Shown here: positions 25,708 through 34,809 of the stretch, piece after piece
How the letters are laid out: every line of letters begins with the position of its first letter
How positions within the stretch are numbered: the first letter of the stretch is position 1
Assembly: GCF_017848645.1 (NCBI RefSeq)
Contig: NZ_JAFEIF010000011.1
Span: forward strand, 51,513-115,512
Origin: Limnohabitans sp.
GTDB taxonomy: Bacteria > Pseudomonadota > Gammaproteobacteria > Burkholderiales > Burkholderiaceae_C
Length of the DNA stretch: 64,000 bases
Reading direction: 5' to 3'
Notes under the pieces: generated by a model
Seen by the model: the letters and a program-made list of their open reading frames with translations, nothing else
Told to the model about the DNA's origin: nothing
Databases searched by the model: none
Made by a program: the position numbers and the translations under genes

Positions 25708-26910
25708 ATGACCTCACGTCGCACTTTCATGGGCCAGTCCGCTGCTGCGGCCTCGGCGCTCGCGTTTCCATTGGTGGGCGGGGCTCAGCCCAAGCCCATC
25801 AAAGTGGGTGTTTTGCACCCTGTGACCGGTGCCTTGGCCTACTCGGGCCAGCAGTGCCGTATGGGCGCCTTGATGGCGATTGAAGACATCAACAAGGCTG
25901 GCGGCATCAAGTCGCTGGGCGGCGCCAAGATCGAAGCCATGCTGGGCGATGCGCAGTCCAGCCCCCAAGCGGGCACGGCCGAGATCGAGAAGATGAACGA
26001 AGCGGGTGTGAGCGCCGTGGTCGGTGCCTTTGCATCCGCCATTTGCCTGGCCACGACGCAAGCCGCAGCCAAATACAACCTGCCCCATGTGGTGGACGTT
26101 GGTGTGGCCGACCAGATCGTCGAGCGCGGCCTGAAAAACACCTTCCGCTTTGGCCCTGGCTACAAGAAGTGCGCCGAAGTGGCCGTGTCCAGCCTGCACG
26201 TTTTGAACACCGCTGCAGGCAAGCCCGCTCGCACCGTGATGATCGTGCACGAAGAGTCGCTGTTCGGCACAGGCACGGCCAACTTGCTGGCCAAAGAGCT
26301 GCCTGGCTACGGCTACGAAGTCAAAGAAATCATCAAGCACGCCAACCCCACGCGTGACTTCAACAACATTGCGCTGCGCATCAAGCAGGTCAACCCCGAC
26401 ATCCTGATCCCGGCCAACTACTACAACGAATACGCCCTGCTGGTGCGCACACTGCAGCAGCAAAAGATCACGCCCAAGGCCATTTACTCGGTGCTGGGCG
26501 GTGCGGCGTCGAGCTACAAGTTCGTCAAGGAATTCCCAGATGCGGCCAACGGCATCATCGACTGCAACCATTGGTTCAACCCCAAGGACAAGCGTTCGGC
26601 CGAGTTGCGCAAGCGCGTGGAGGCTCAAGGCCAGTTCTTCAGCTACGAAGTGTTCATGACCTACACCGCCATGATGCTGCTGGCCGATGCGATCGAGCGC
26701 GCCAAGTCGCCTGACCGCGCCGCCATCATCGACGCGCTGGCGTCCAGCAAGTTCGCCAATCACATCATGCCCTACGGCGCGACCAATTTTGTCAACGGTC
26801 AAAACATGGGCGCACAGCCTTTGATGACCCAGGTGCAAAAGGGCGACATCAAGGTGATCGTGCCGCGCGACTACCGCGAGATTGAGCCGATTTTCCCGCT
26901 CAAGGGCTGA
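25708..26910 (+). CDS. ABC transporter substrate-binding protein, LivJ/LivK-like
   Basis: The 400-residue protein has a twin-arginine-like N-terminus (SRRTFMGQSAAAASALAFP) ending near residue 30, then the periplasmic-binding fold of the branched-chain amino-acid/amide group (PF13458): KVGVLHPVTGALAYSGQQ, GGAKIEAMLGDAQSSPQAG, and the hinge NPDILIPANYYNEYALLVRTL. AAAGGA at 25695-25700 supports ATG 25708. Ligands in this group include amino acids, urea, amides and aromatic acids, so the name does not fix the substrate. It is the first gene of the operon and feeds the permease/ATPase genes that follow. Confidence 0.92.
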   Translation: MTSRRTFMGQSAAAASALAFPLVGGAQPKPIKVGVLHPVTGALAYSGQQCRMGALMAIEDINKAGGIKSLGGAKIEAMLGDAQSSPQAGTAEIEKMNEAGVSAVVGAFASAICLATTQAAAKYNLPHVVDVGVADQIVERGLKNTFRFGPGYKKCAEVAVSSLHVLNTAAGKPARTVMIVHEESLFGTGTANLLAKELPGYGYEVKEIIKHANPTRDFNNIALRIKQVNPDILIPANYYNEYALLVRTLQQQKITPKAIYSVLGGAASSYKFVKEFPDAANGIIDCNHWFNPKDKRSAELRKRVEAQGQFFSYEVFMTYTAMMLLADAIERAKSPDRAAIIDALASSKFANHIMPYGATNFVNGQNMGAQPLMTQVQKGDIKVIVPRDYREIEPIFPLKG

Positions 26911-26934
26911 GCTGCGCTGACCTGAAAGACCCCG

Positions 26935-27807
26935 ATGCTGGACTTCAACATCCTGTTTCCTTCGGTGCTCAACGGCATCACCACCGGTGCCGTGTACGCG
27001 TTGATCGCGCTGGGCCTCACGCTGATTTATGGCGTGCTGCACATCATCAATTTCGCGCATGGTGCGTCCTTGATGGTGGCGCTGTATGGCGTGTACATGC
27101 TGAAGCAACACTTCGGGGTCGATCCCTACATGGCCCTGCCCATCATGGTGCCCGCCATGTTTGTGCTGGGCTATGCACTGCAGCGCGGGGTCATCAACCG
27201 CGCCAGCCACGGCAAGGATGAAAACATCCTGCTCGTCACGCTGGGCATCTCCATCGTGCTCGAAAATTTGGCGCTTTTGTTCTTCAAGTCCGACACCCGC
27301 ACCATTGAAACGGCCTACACCTTGACCACGGTCGAGATCGGGCCCGCCTTCATCGCGCTGCCCAAGCTGGTGTCCTTTGCCGGGGCTTTGGTCGTGTCGG
27401 CTGTTTTGTTGCTCATCGTGCAAAAAACCGACTTGGGCCGCGCCATTCGCGCCGTCTCCAAAGAGAAACAAGGCGCACGTTTGATGGGCATCGATGTGGA
27501 CCATGTGTACGCCATGTGTTTTGGTTTGGGCCTGGCCAGTCTGGGCGCAGCGGCTTGCTTTTTGATGCCGGCTTATTACGTGAACCCGCAAGTGGGCAAT
27601 GGTTTTGTGCTGGTGGCCTTCACCATCGTGGTGCTGGGCGGCATGGGCAGTTTTGCTGGAGCCTTGTTGGGTGGCTTGTTGATTGGCGTGGTGGAGTCGC
27701 TGGGCGGTTTGCTGCTGGGTGAATCGTTGGGCCAGGTGGGTATTTTTGTGATTTTCATTGCGGTGCTGTTGCTGCGGCCGCAAGGCTTTTTTGGAGCGAA
27801 GGCATGA
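26935..27807 (+). CDS. Branched-chain amino-acid type ABC transporter permease, LivH-like
   Basis: The 290-residue integral membrane protein has about eight helices and the LivH signature ALGLTLIYGVLHIINFAHGA near its N-terminus and GGMGSFAGALLGGLLIGVVE near the C-terminus. It forms the inner-membrane channel with the LivM-like protein. It starts 24 bp after the binding-protein gene, and its stop overlaps livM by 4 bp. Confidence 0.94.
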   Translation: MLDFNILFPSVLNGITTGAVYALIALGLTLIYGVLHIINFAHGASLMVALYGVYMLKQHFGVDPYMALPIMVPAMFVLGYALQRGVINRASHGKDENILLVTLGISIVLENLALLFFKSDTRTIETAYTLTTVEIGPAFIALPKLVSFAGALVVSAVLLLIVQKTDLGRAIRAVSKEKQGARLMGIDVDHVYAMCFGLGLASLGAAACFLMPAYYVNPQVGNGFVLVAFTIVVLGGMGSFAGALLGGLLIGVVESLGGLLLGESLGQVGIFVIFIAVLLLRPQGFFGAKA

Positions 27808-28781
27808 AAGACTTTCGCAACATCGCACTGTTTGTGGTGCTGGTGGGGGCGGTGCCCTTGTTCACCGATTCGGGCGTGATGCTCAACTTTGTCATGACCT
27901 CTTTGTACGCCTGCTTGCTCTCGCAAGCCTGGAACGTGCTGGGCGGTTTTGGTGGTCAGTTTTCTTTTGGCCATGCGCTGTTTTTTGGCACGGGTGCTTA
28001 TGTGCAGGCCATCGCACAAATGCAGTGGGGCCTGAGCCCCTGGGTGGCATTGCCACTGGCCATGGTGTTTGCGGCGGGTGTGGGGGCCTTTGTGGGCGCG
28101 GCCTCGTTCCGTTATGGCCTCAAGGGCTCTTACTTTGCGCTGGTCACGCTGGCTTTTGCCGAGGTGTTCCGCATTTTGGCCACCTCGGTGCCCTTCACGG
28201 GGGCGGGCGTGGGCCTGATGCTCCCGCTCAAAGAGTCGGCGGCCAACATGCAGTTTGGCAGCCGTGCCGGTTTCATCTGGCTGATGCTGGGCCTGGTCAC
28301 GCTGGCGCTGTGCATCACCGCTTGGCTGCGCCACTCGCGCTTTGGCGCCTACTTGCAGGCTGTGCGCGACAACGAAGACGCGGCCCGCGCCATTGGCGTG
28401 AACCCCTTCAGTGTCAAGCTGATCGCCACCGTGTTGTCGGGCGGCCTGATGGGCGCAGGCGGCGCGTTTTATGTGCAGGTGTTCCAGTACATTGACCCGG
28501 GCATTGCCTTTGGGGCGCACACCTCGGTCGAGGCTCTGGTGGGCGCGATTGTGGGCGGCATGGGCACGCTGTGGGGCCCGCTCTTGGGTGCGGTGAGCCT
28601 GCACATTTTGGCCGATGTCACGCGCAATTTGTTTGGCCAACTGCCGGGCATCAACATGGTCATTTATGGCGTGGTGCTGATCGTGATTGTGATGTTCTTG
28701 CCGCGCGGCATTGCGGGGCTGGGCACCATCACGCCGCTGCAGTGGTTGCGTGGCCAAAAGTCTGACGGAGACAAATCATGA
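27804..28781 (+). CDS. Branched-chain amino-acid type ABC transporter permease, LivM-like
   Basis: The 325-residue protein has LivM features: multiple helices, the QAWNVLGGFGGQFSFGHALFFGTGAY segment and the cytoplasmic EAA-like loop AVRDNEDAARAIGVNPFSVKL that contacts the ATPases. Overlaps of 4 bp with both neighbours indicate translational coupling. No domain fusion to an ATPase is seen. Confidence 0.94.
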   Translation: MKDFRNIALFVVLVGAVPLFTDSGVMLNFVMTSLYACLLSQAWNVLGGFGGQFSFGHALFFGTGAYVQAIAQMQWGLSPWVALPLAMVFAAGVGAFVGAASFRYGLKGSYFALVTLAFAEVFRILATSVPFTGAGVGLMLPLKESAANMQFGSRAGFIWLMLGLVTLALCITAWLRHSRFGAYLQAVRDNEDAARAIGVNPFSVKLIATVLSGGLMGAGGAFYVQVFQYIDPGIAFGAHTSVEALVGAIVGGMGTLWGPLLGAVSLHILADVTRNLFGQLPGINMVIYGVVLIVIVMFLPRGIAGLGTITPLQWLRGQKSDGDKS

Positions 28782-29554
28782 GCACGCTGCTGCAGATCGA
28801 GGGCGTGGGCAAGTCATTTGGCGGCTTGAAGGCCGTGCAAAACGTGAGCCTGTCGGTGACCGAAGGCCGTTTGAGCGCCTTGATTGGCCCCAACGGCGCG
28901 GGCAAGACGACCTTGTTCGCGCTCATGTCGGGCTTTTTGACACCAGACACGGGCCGTGTGGTGTTTGCAGGTCAGGACATCACCGGCCAGCCACCGCACC
29001 TGAACGCCCGCATGGGCTTGACGCGCACCTTCCAGATCGTGCAGCCCTTTGCCGCTCAAACCGTGCGTGAAAACATCGCGGTGGGGGCGCACCTGCATTT
29101 GCCGCGCCGCGCCCAAGCGCTGGAATTTGCCGAATCGGTGGCAAGCCAAGTGGGCCTGAGCCCGCAGCTGGACAAGCTGGCCAGCGACCTCACGGTGGCG
29201 GGGCGCAAGCGCCTGGAGCTGGCCCGCGCATTGGCCACGCGTCCGCGCTTGCTGCTGCTGGACGAGGTGCTGGCGGGTCTGAACCCGCAAGAAATTGCCG
29301 AGATGATCCCGGTGGTGCAAGGCATTGCCCAAAGCGGCGTGACGGTGCTGATGATCGAACACGTCATGCAAGCGGTGATGAGCCTGGCGCAAGAAGTGTG
29401 GGTGCTGGCGCAGGGGCAGCTGATCGCGCAGGGCACGCCTGCCGAAGTGACGAACAACAAATCCGTGGTGGAGGCTTATCTGGGCCACGGCACGGCCGAG
29501 CGTTTGCAAAAGAACGTGGCCCAAGCCCAAACAGTTCAGGAGGCACAGGCATGA
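28778..29554 (+). CDS. ABC transporter ATP-binding protein, LivG-like
   Basis: The 258-residue ATPase has Walker A GPNGAGKTT, Walker B LLLLDEVLAGLNP and the switch histidine in MIEHVM. The signature region reads VAGRKRLELARAL rather than the canonical LSGGQ, a common LivG variant. It pairs with the LivF-like ATPase encoded next, overlapping by 4 bp. The C-terminal tail beyond residue 240 is poorly conserved. Confidence 0.94.
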   Translation: MSTLLQIEGVGKSFGGLKAVQNVSLSVTEGRLSALIGPNGAGKTTLFALMSGFLTPDTGRVVFAGQDITGQPPHLNARMGLTRTFQIVQPFAAQTVRENIAVGAHLHLPRRAQALEFAESVASQVGLSPQLDKLASDLTVAGRKRLELARALATRPRLLLLDEVLAGLNPQEIAEMIPVVQGIAQSGVTVLMIEHVMQAVMSLAQEVWVLAQGQLIAQGTPAEVTNNKSVVEAYLGHGTAERLQKNVAQAQTVQEAQA

Positions 29555-30261
29555 CTGCTTTGTTGGATGTGCAGGGCCTCAAATCCGGCTACGGCGTGGT
29601 CGAGGTCTTGCGGGGTGTGGACCTGCAGGTCATGCCCGGTGAGTTGGTGGCGCTGCTCGGCAGCAACGGCGCGGGCAAGACCACGCTCAACCTCACGCTC
29701 AGCGGCCTGGTGGCCACGCGTGCGGGCCAAGTGGGGTTTGACGGTCAGGACATCACCGGTCTGCACTCGCGTCAGGTGGTCCAGCACGGTTTGATCCAGG
29801 TGCCCGAAGGCCGCAAGGTGTTTCCTAACCTGAGCGTGCACGAAAACCTGGAGCTGGGGGCTTTCACGCGAGGCCGTGAGCGCAAGCAGCAAAACCTGGA
29901 CAAGGTCTACGAGACTTTCCCGCGACTGAAAGAGCGCGTGGCGCAATTGGCGGGCACGTTGAGCGGCGGCGAGCAGCAGATGCTGGCCATTGGCCGGGGC
30001 CTGATGGCCGAGCCACGCTTGCTGATTCTGGACGAACCCTCACTGGGTTTGTCGCCACTTTTGGTGGAAGAGTTGTTTGGCCTGATCTCGCAGCTGCGCA
30101 GCAGCGGCTTGGCGATCTTGTTGGTGGAACAAAACGTGGGCCAGTCGCTCGACATCGCGGACCGCGCTTATGTGATGGAAAACGGCCAGATCCGTTTTTC
30201 TGGCACACCTGCCGAGTTGTTGGCCAGTGACACGCTCAGGCAAGCCTATTTGGGCATGTGA
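29551..30261 (+). CDS. ABC transporter ATP-binding protein, LivF-like
   Basis: The 236-residue ATPase has Walker A GSNGAGKTT, signature LSGGEQQML and Walker B LLILDEPSLGLSP. It completes the five-gene transporter. I chose ATG 29551 because it gives the standard LivF start (TALLDVQGLKSGYG) and a 4-bp overlap with livG. The following gene starts 96 bp downstream, the widest gap in the operon, so an internal promoter is possible there. Confidence 0.94.
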   Translation: MTALLDVQGLKSGYGVVEVLRGVDLQVMPGELVALLGSNGAGKTTLNLTLSGLVATRAGQVGFDGQDITGLHSRQVVQHGLIQVPEGRKVFPNLSVHENLELGAFTRGRERKQQNLDKVYETFPRLKERVAQLAGTLSGGEQQMLAIGRGLMAEPRLLILDEPSLGLSPLLVEELFGLISQLRSSGLAILLVEQNVGQSLDIADRAYVMENGQIRFSGTPAELLASDTLRQAYLGM

Positions 30262-30357
30262 TGGCCATGGGGTCGAACTGACGCCCCGGCAAAGGGCTGC
30301 GTTCGCAAGCCAGCGTGGACAGACACCCGATTGATTTTTGACACGGAGGACAGCCGC

Positions 30358-31350
30358 ATGACACACACATCCTTTTCGCCACGTTCCACCCCTTCACGCC
30401 GCGCCTTGGTGCTGAGCGCAGCCTTGGCCTGTGCCGGTGCCACCGGTTGGGTGCAAGCCCAAACCCAGCCGCCCATCAAAATTTTGGTGGGTGCCCCCGC
30501 AGGCGGCACCACCGACACCATGGCCCGTACCTTGGCCACGGTCTTGGGCACGCAACTGGGCCGCACGGTGGTGGTCGAGAACAAACCTGGCGCGGGCGGC
30601 AACCTGGCGGCTGACGCCGTGGCCAAGGCCGCGCCCGATGGCAACACCTTGCTGATGAGCTTCACCAGCCACGCCATCAACGCCTCGCTCTACCCCAGCC
30701 TGCCGTTTGATCCAGTGAAAGATTTCACGCCGCTGACCATGGTCTCGACTTCGCCGTCGATCCTGGTGGCCCACCCCAAAGTGCCAGCCAACAACGTTAA
30801 GGAATTGATCTCGCTGGCCAAGACCAAGCCCGGACAACTCAACTTTGCGATTGGCGCATTGGGATCGTCCCTGCACATGGCCGGTGACGCCTTCAAGATG
30901 CAGTCGGGTGTGTACATCGTCAACATTCCCTACCGGGGCACGGCCCCTGCGGTGCAGGACGTGTTGGCCGGTCAAGTCGATTTGATGTTTGCCGCCATTG
31001 GCAATGTGCAGGCGCACATCAAGGCGGGCAAGCTCAAGGCCCTGGGCGTGACCAGCGCCAAGCGCTTGCCCGCATTTCCCGACGTGCCCGCCATTGGCGA
31101 GAGCTTGGCCGGTTACGAGTCGAGCGCCTGGTTTGGTTTGTTTGGCCCGGGGCGCATGAGCCCTGAACTGAGCAAGCGCCTGGCCGATGCGGCCCGCGCT
31201 GCGGTGTTGTCGCCCGATGTCAAGCGCCGCATCGAAAGCGAAGGGGCCACGGCGGTGGGCAACAGTCCGGAAGAATTTGCCCGTTTTGTCGACAGCGAGA
31301 TCGTGCGCTGGCGCAAGGTGGTGCAGTACGCAGGAGCGAAACCAGAATGA
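30358..31350 (+). CDS. Tripartite tricarboxylate transporter receptor (Bug/TctC family)
   Basis: The 330-residue protein has a signal peptide (RRALVLSAALACAGATGWVQA, cleavage after about residue 35) and the TctC fold: KILVGAPAGGTTDTMARTLA, VVVENKPGAGGNLAADAVAKA and PYRGTAPAVQDVLAGQVDLMF. GGAGGA at 30345-30350 supports ATG 30358. Bug receptors bind carboxylates or small amides in the periplasm; no TctA/TctB membrane genes are nearby, as is common for orphan Bug proteins in Burkholderiales. It may bind the same compound as the ABC transporter or act as a sensor. Its stop overlaps the LeuC-like gene by 4 bp. Confidence 0.92.
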   Translation: MTHTSFSPRSTPSRRALVLSAALACAGATGWVQAQTQPPIKILVGAPAGGTTDTMARTLATVLGTQLGRTVVVENKPGAGGNLAADAVAKAAPDGNTLLMSFTSHAINASLYPSLPFDPVKDFTPLTMVSTSPSILVAHPKVPANNVKELISLAKTKPGQLNFAIGALGSSLHMAGDAFKMQSGVYIVNIPYRGTAPAVQDVLAGQVDLMFAAIGNVQAHIKAGKLKALGVTSAKRLPAFPDVPAIGESLAGYESSAWFGLFGPGRMSPELSKRLADAARAAVLSPDVKRRIESEGATAVGNSPEEFARFVDSEIVRWRKVVQYAGAKPE

Positions 31351-32627
31351 GCGCTGCTGTTTCGCAAACCCTGGCCCAAAAGCTGATCGCTCGTGCCGCT
31401 GGCCGCAGCCATGTGGCCGTGGGCGAGGTGGTCACCTGCAAGGTCGACCTGGCCATGTTCCACGACTCGTCCGGCCCACGCCGCTTGAAGCCCATGCTCG
31501 ACGAGCTGGGGGCCGAGATTTGGGACAAAAACAAAGTCGTGCTGGTGCTGGACCACTACGTGCCCGCACAAGACGCGGACGCGCAGCAGATTGTGCAGAT
31601 CGCACGCGACACGGCCAAACAATGGAAGCTGCCGCATGTGATCGACAGCGAGGGCATTTGCCATGTGGTGCTGCCCGAGCGGGGGCACTTGAAGCCCGGC
31701 ATGTTTTGCGTGGGCGGCGACTCGCATTCGCCCACGGGCGGTGCTTTTGGTTGCTACATGTTCGGCATTGGCGCGACCGAGATGCTGGGCGTGTGCGTGA
31801 CGGGCCAGATATGGGTGCAGGTGCCGCGCACCTTGCGCATGCACTGGTCGGGCCGTTTGCAAACGGGTGTGTCAGCCAAAGACATGATGCTGCACATGGT
31901 GGGGCGCTTTGGCATGAACGGCGGGCAATACCAGGCGGTGGAATTTGCCGGGCCTGCGGTGCAGGCGCTGTCCATGGCCGAGCGCATGACGCTGTCCAAC
32001 ATGAGCGCCGAGATGGGCGCGCAAGCCGGTTTGATTGCGGCCGACGAGACCACCTTGCAGCACCTGCGCGGCATTGGCGTGGCACCTGAGCATCTGGCCG
32101 GGGCCGAGCAATGGTTCACCGACGAAGACGCTGAGTACGAGCAGCAAGACTTTGACGCCAACACCCTCAGCCCGCAGGTGGCCGCGCCGCACAGCCCGGC
32201 CAACACACGGGATGTGGGAGCGTTTGTCGATGTGTTGCCGAATATTGCCTACATAGGCGCCTGCACCGGCGCCAAACTGGAAGACCTGCGGGCCGCCGCT
32301 TCGGTGCTCAAGGGCCAGCGCGTGGCTGCAGGTGTGCAGCTCATGGTGGCACCGGCCAGCGCGCGAGAACAAGCGCAGGCCACACAAGAAGGCGTGATGC
32401 AAACCTTGCTGGACGCCGGGGCCACGGTGCTGCCCAACAGCTGCGGCGCGTGTGCGGGCTACGGCGCGACTTTCCCCGAAGGCTCCACCGTGATTTCGAC
32501 CACTGCCCGCAATTTCAAAGGCCGCATGGGCCCCGCCAGCGTGAACGTGTATTTGGCCTCACCCTACACCGTGGCGGCCTCGGCTTTGCGTGGGCGCATC
32601 AGCGATGCACGCGAGGTGCTGGCATGA
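31347..32627 (+). CDS. Aconitase-family hydro-lyase large subunit (LeuC/DmdA-like)
   Basis: The 426-residue protein belongs to the 3-isopropylmalate dehydratase large-subunit group, which moves water across a C=C bond of a dicarboxylate using a [4Fe-4S] cluster. Cluster cysteines are visible in IGACTGAKLEDL and SCGACAGYG; these differ slightly from the SCTNGR and GCGMC wording of true LeuC. GDSHSPTGGAFGCYMFGIGATEM is the substrate-site loop. Together with the LeuD-like subunit it could hydrate a maleate- or citraconate-like acid, as 2,3-dimethylmalate dehydratase does. Leucine synthesis is unlikely given the operon. Confidence 0.87.
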   Translation: MSAAVSQTLAQKLIARAAGRSHVAVGEVVTCKVDLAMFHDSSGPRRLKPMLDELGAEIWDKNKVVLVLDHYVPAQDADAQQIVQIARDTAKQWKLPHVIDSEGICHVVLPERGHLKPGMFCVGGDSHSPTGGAFGCYMFGIGATEMLGVCVTGQIWVQVPRTLRMHWSGRLQTGVSAKDMMLHMVGRFGMNGGQYQAVEFAGPAVQALSMAERMTLSNMSAEMGAQAGLIAADETTLQHLRGIGVAPEHLAGAEQWFTDEDAEYEQQDFDANTLSPQVAAPHSPANTRDVGAFVDVLPNIAYIGACTGAKLEDLRAAASVLKGQRVAAGVQLMVAPASAREQAQATQEGVMQTLLDAGATVLPNSCGACAGYGATFPEGSTVISTTARNFKGRMGPASVNVYLASPYTVAASALRGRISDAREVLA

Positions 32628-33127
32628 CGAAGCGTTCGTTTGACAACGCACGGGTGTGGCGGCTCGGTGCCGATGTGGACACCGATGCCCTGGCGCCGGG
32701 CGCTTACATGAAGCACGGCCTGGAAGTGATCGGCTGGCATTGCCTGGAAGCGGTGCGCACGGACTTCGCATCCGGTGTGCACGAGGGCGATGTGATCGTG
32801 GCCGGGGTCAACTTTGGCATCGGGTCATCGCGCGAACAGGCGGCCGGTGTGCTGCGGCACCTGGGCCTGGCGGCGGTCATTGCACCGTCTTACAGCGGTC
32901 TGTATTTCCGCAACGCCTTCAACCTGGGCCTGCTGCTCTTGACCTGCCCAGAAGCCGACCAAATCGAAGAGGGCGAGCGTGTGGGCGTGACGTTTGAAGG
33001 CGACACCCCGCTGGTGATTCGCGCGAACGGCCAGCGCCTGGCCTGCGCCCCGATTCCTGAATTTTTGATGGACATGGTCGATGCAGGGGGCTTGCTGCCT
33101 CTGCTCAAACAACGAAAGCCTGCATGA
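32624..33127 (+). CDS. Aconitase-family hydro-lyase small subunit (LeuD/DmdB-like)
   Basis: The 167-residue protein is the swivelling small subunit, with DVDTDALAPGAYM near the N-terminus and GVNFGIGSSREQAAGVLRHLG, the loop that contacts the substrate carboxylate. It overlaps both neighbours by 4 bp, which fits stoichiometric synthesis with the large subunit. The length is that of archaeal-type LeuD and DmdB proteins rather than the about 200-residue biosynthetic LeuD. Confidence 0.87.
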   Translation: MTKRSFDNARVWRLGADVDTDALAPGAYMKHGLEVIGWHCLEAVRTDFASGVHEGDVIVAGVNFGIGSSREQAAGVLRHLGLAAVIAPSYSGLYFRNAFNLGLLLLTCPEADQIEEGERVGVTFEGDTPLVIRANGQRLACAPIPEFLMDMVDAGGLLPLLKQRKPA

Positions 33128-34809
33128 AACCGACTGAACCTGTGATGGAAGCTGTGATGGACCCGGTCACCTTGGCCGTGCTGCGCGGCCGTTTGGAGCA
33201 AATCGCCGACGAGATGGACGCGACGCTGTACCGCAGCGCTTTCAACCCCATCATTGCCGAGGCGCACGATGCCTGCCACGGCTTGTACGACGCCCTCACC
33301 GGCGACACCCTGATTCAGGGCAAGTCGGGCTTACCTGTGTTTGTGGGCGCCATGGCTTTTGCCGTGCGGGCGGCCATGCGTGTGGCGGCCGAGCGCGGCG
33401 GCATGCAGCCGGGCGATGTGTGGCTGTTCAACGACCCCTATGAGGGCGGCACGCACGCCAACGACTTCAAGCTGGTCAAGCCCTGCTTTCGCAATGGGCA
33501 GCTGTATTGTTTTTTGGCATCGGCTGCGCATTGGCACGACGTGGGCGGTGCGGTGCCGGGCAACTACAACCCGGCAGCCACCGAGTGCTGGCAAGAAGCG
33601 GTGCAGATTCCGCCCGTGCGCATCTTGCGCGCTGGTGTGCTCGACGACGATGTGCTGGCCATCCTGCGCGCCAACACCCGCCTGCCCGATAGCCTGTGGG
33701 GCGACCTGAACGGCCAGCTGGCAGCGCTCGAATTGGGTGCCCGCCGCCTGGACGGCTTGCTCGACGAATACGGCGACGCCAAAGTGGCGCAGGCGCTGGT
33801 GGAGCTGCGCACCCGCGCTGTGCGCCTGATGCGCTCACACATTGGCAGCCTGCCCGATGGCCGTTACAGCTTTGAAGACGTGCTGGACAACGACGGCGTG
33901 AAAGACGAGTTGCTGACCATCGCGCTCGACATGACCGTGGCTGGGGACCGGCTGACGCTGGACTTCTCGCGCACCTCGGCGCAGTGCGCCGGGCCGGTGA
34001 ACATCTCCCGCGCCACGGCAGTCGCTGCTTGTTATGTGGCTTTGAAGCATGTGTTCCCCGATGTGCCCGCCAATGCAGGTGTGCTCGATGCGGTGGATTT
34101 TGTGATCCCCGACGGGCTGGTGATCAGCGCTTCGCGCCCGCGTCCGGTGGGCGGCTATACCGAAACCATTCTGCGCATGATCGATGTGATCTTCAGCGCC
34201 ACGGCCTTGGCCGATCCGCAGCGGGCCGTGGCCCATGCCTATGGCACCATCAACGCCTTGTCGATCGCAGGGCACCGCACCGACGACAAACGCAAAGGCC
34301 AGCGCTGGGTGATGTTCAGCTTCTTTGGCGGCGGGCACGGTGGCCATTCCGATGGCGACGGTCTGTCACACGGCAACGCACCGATCTCGACCGCCACGAT
34401 CCCGCCCATGGAAATTCTGGAAGCGGCCTACCCGGTGCGCTTCACCCAGTGGGCTTTGCGCCCCGGCTCGGGCGGTGATGGCCAGCACCGGGGGGGGGTG
34501 GGTGCTATTTACGAAATTGAATTGCTCGAAGACAGCGCCGAGGCTTTCATCTTTGGCGAGCGCGGCAAGTCGGCCCCCAAGGGCATTCATGGCGGCCAGC
34601 CTGCGCTGCCCAACGTGTTCGAGCACTGCCAAAACGGCGAGTGGAAGACGCCGCCCATGGTGTCCAAGATGTTGGGCATCCATCTGAAAAAAGGCGACCG
34701 GGTTCGCCTGCAAACCCCGGGCGGCGGCGGCTGGGGTAACCCGGCAGACCGGTCAGAACAAGACCGCGCGAAGGACAGCGCACTGGGTTACACCAAGGAA
34801 CAAGCATGA
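33124..34809 (+). CDS. Hydantoinase B/oxoprolinase family protein
   Basis: The 561-residue protein belongs to the HyuB family (PF02538), with RLEQIADEMDATLYRSAFNPII near the start, NDPYEGGTHANDFKLVKPCF, and the glycine-rich end KGDRVRLQTPGGGGWGNP. With HyuA-type partners it hydrolyses five-membered cyclic amides or imides such as N-methylhydantoin or 5-oxoproline at the cost of ATP; relatives act as caprolactamases or ketone carboxylases. The start overlaps the LeuD-like gene and the stop overlaps the HyuA-like gene. The exact substrate is unknown. Confidence 0.9.
   Translation: MKPTEPVMEAVMDPVTLAVLRGRLEQIADEMDATLYRSAFNPIIAEAHDACHGLYDALTGDTLIQGKSGLPVFVGAMAFAVRAAMRVAAERGGMQPGDVWLFNDPYEGGTHANDFKLVKPCFRNGQLYCFLASAAHWHDVGGAVPGNYNPAATECWQEAVQIPPVRILRAGVLDDDVLAILRANTRLPDSLWGDLNGQLAALELGARRLDGLLDEYGDAKVAQALVELRTRAVRLMRSHIGSLPDGRYSFEDVLDNDGVKDELLTIALDMTVAGDRLTLDFSRTSAQCAGPVNISRATAVAACYVALKHVFPDVPANAGVLDAVDFVIPDGLVISASRPRPVGGYTETILRMIDVIFSATALADPQRAVAHAYGTINALSIAGHRTDDKRKGQRWVMFSFFGGGHGGHSDGDGLSHGNAPISTATIPPMEILEAAYPVRFTQWALRPGSGGDGQHRGGVGAIYEIELLEDSAEAFIFGERGKSAPKGIHGGQPALPNVFEHCQNGEWKTPPMVSKMLGIHLKKGDRVRLQTPGGGGWGNPADRSEQDRAKDSALGYTKEQA

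Noticed and set aside
25714..27828. 704-codon open frame opposite the binding-protein and LivH genes
   Set aside because: A shadow of high-GC codon bias; His/Gln/Arg-rich low-complexity sequence with no recognisable domain.
31347..33127. Biosynthetic leuCD (3-isopropylmalate dehydratase)
   Set aside because: No leuB or leuA nearby, the cluster-binding motifs differ from true LeuC, and the operon is catabolic in content.
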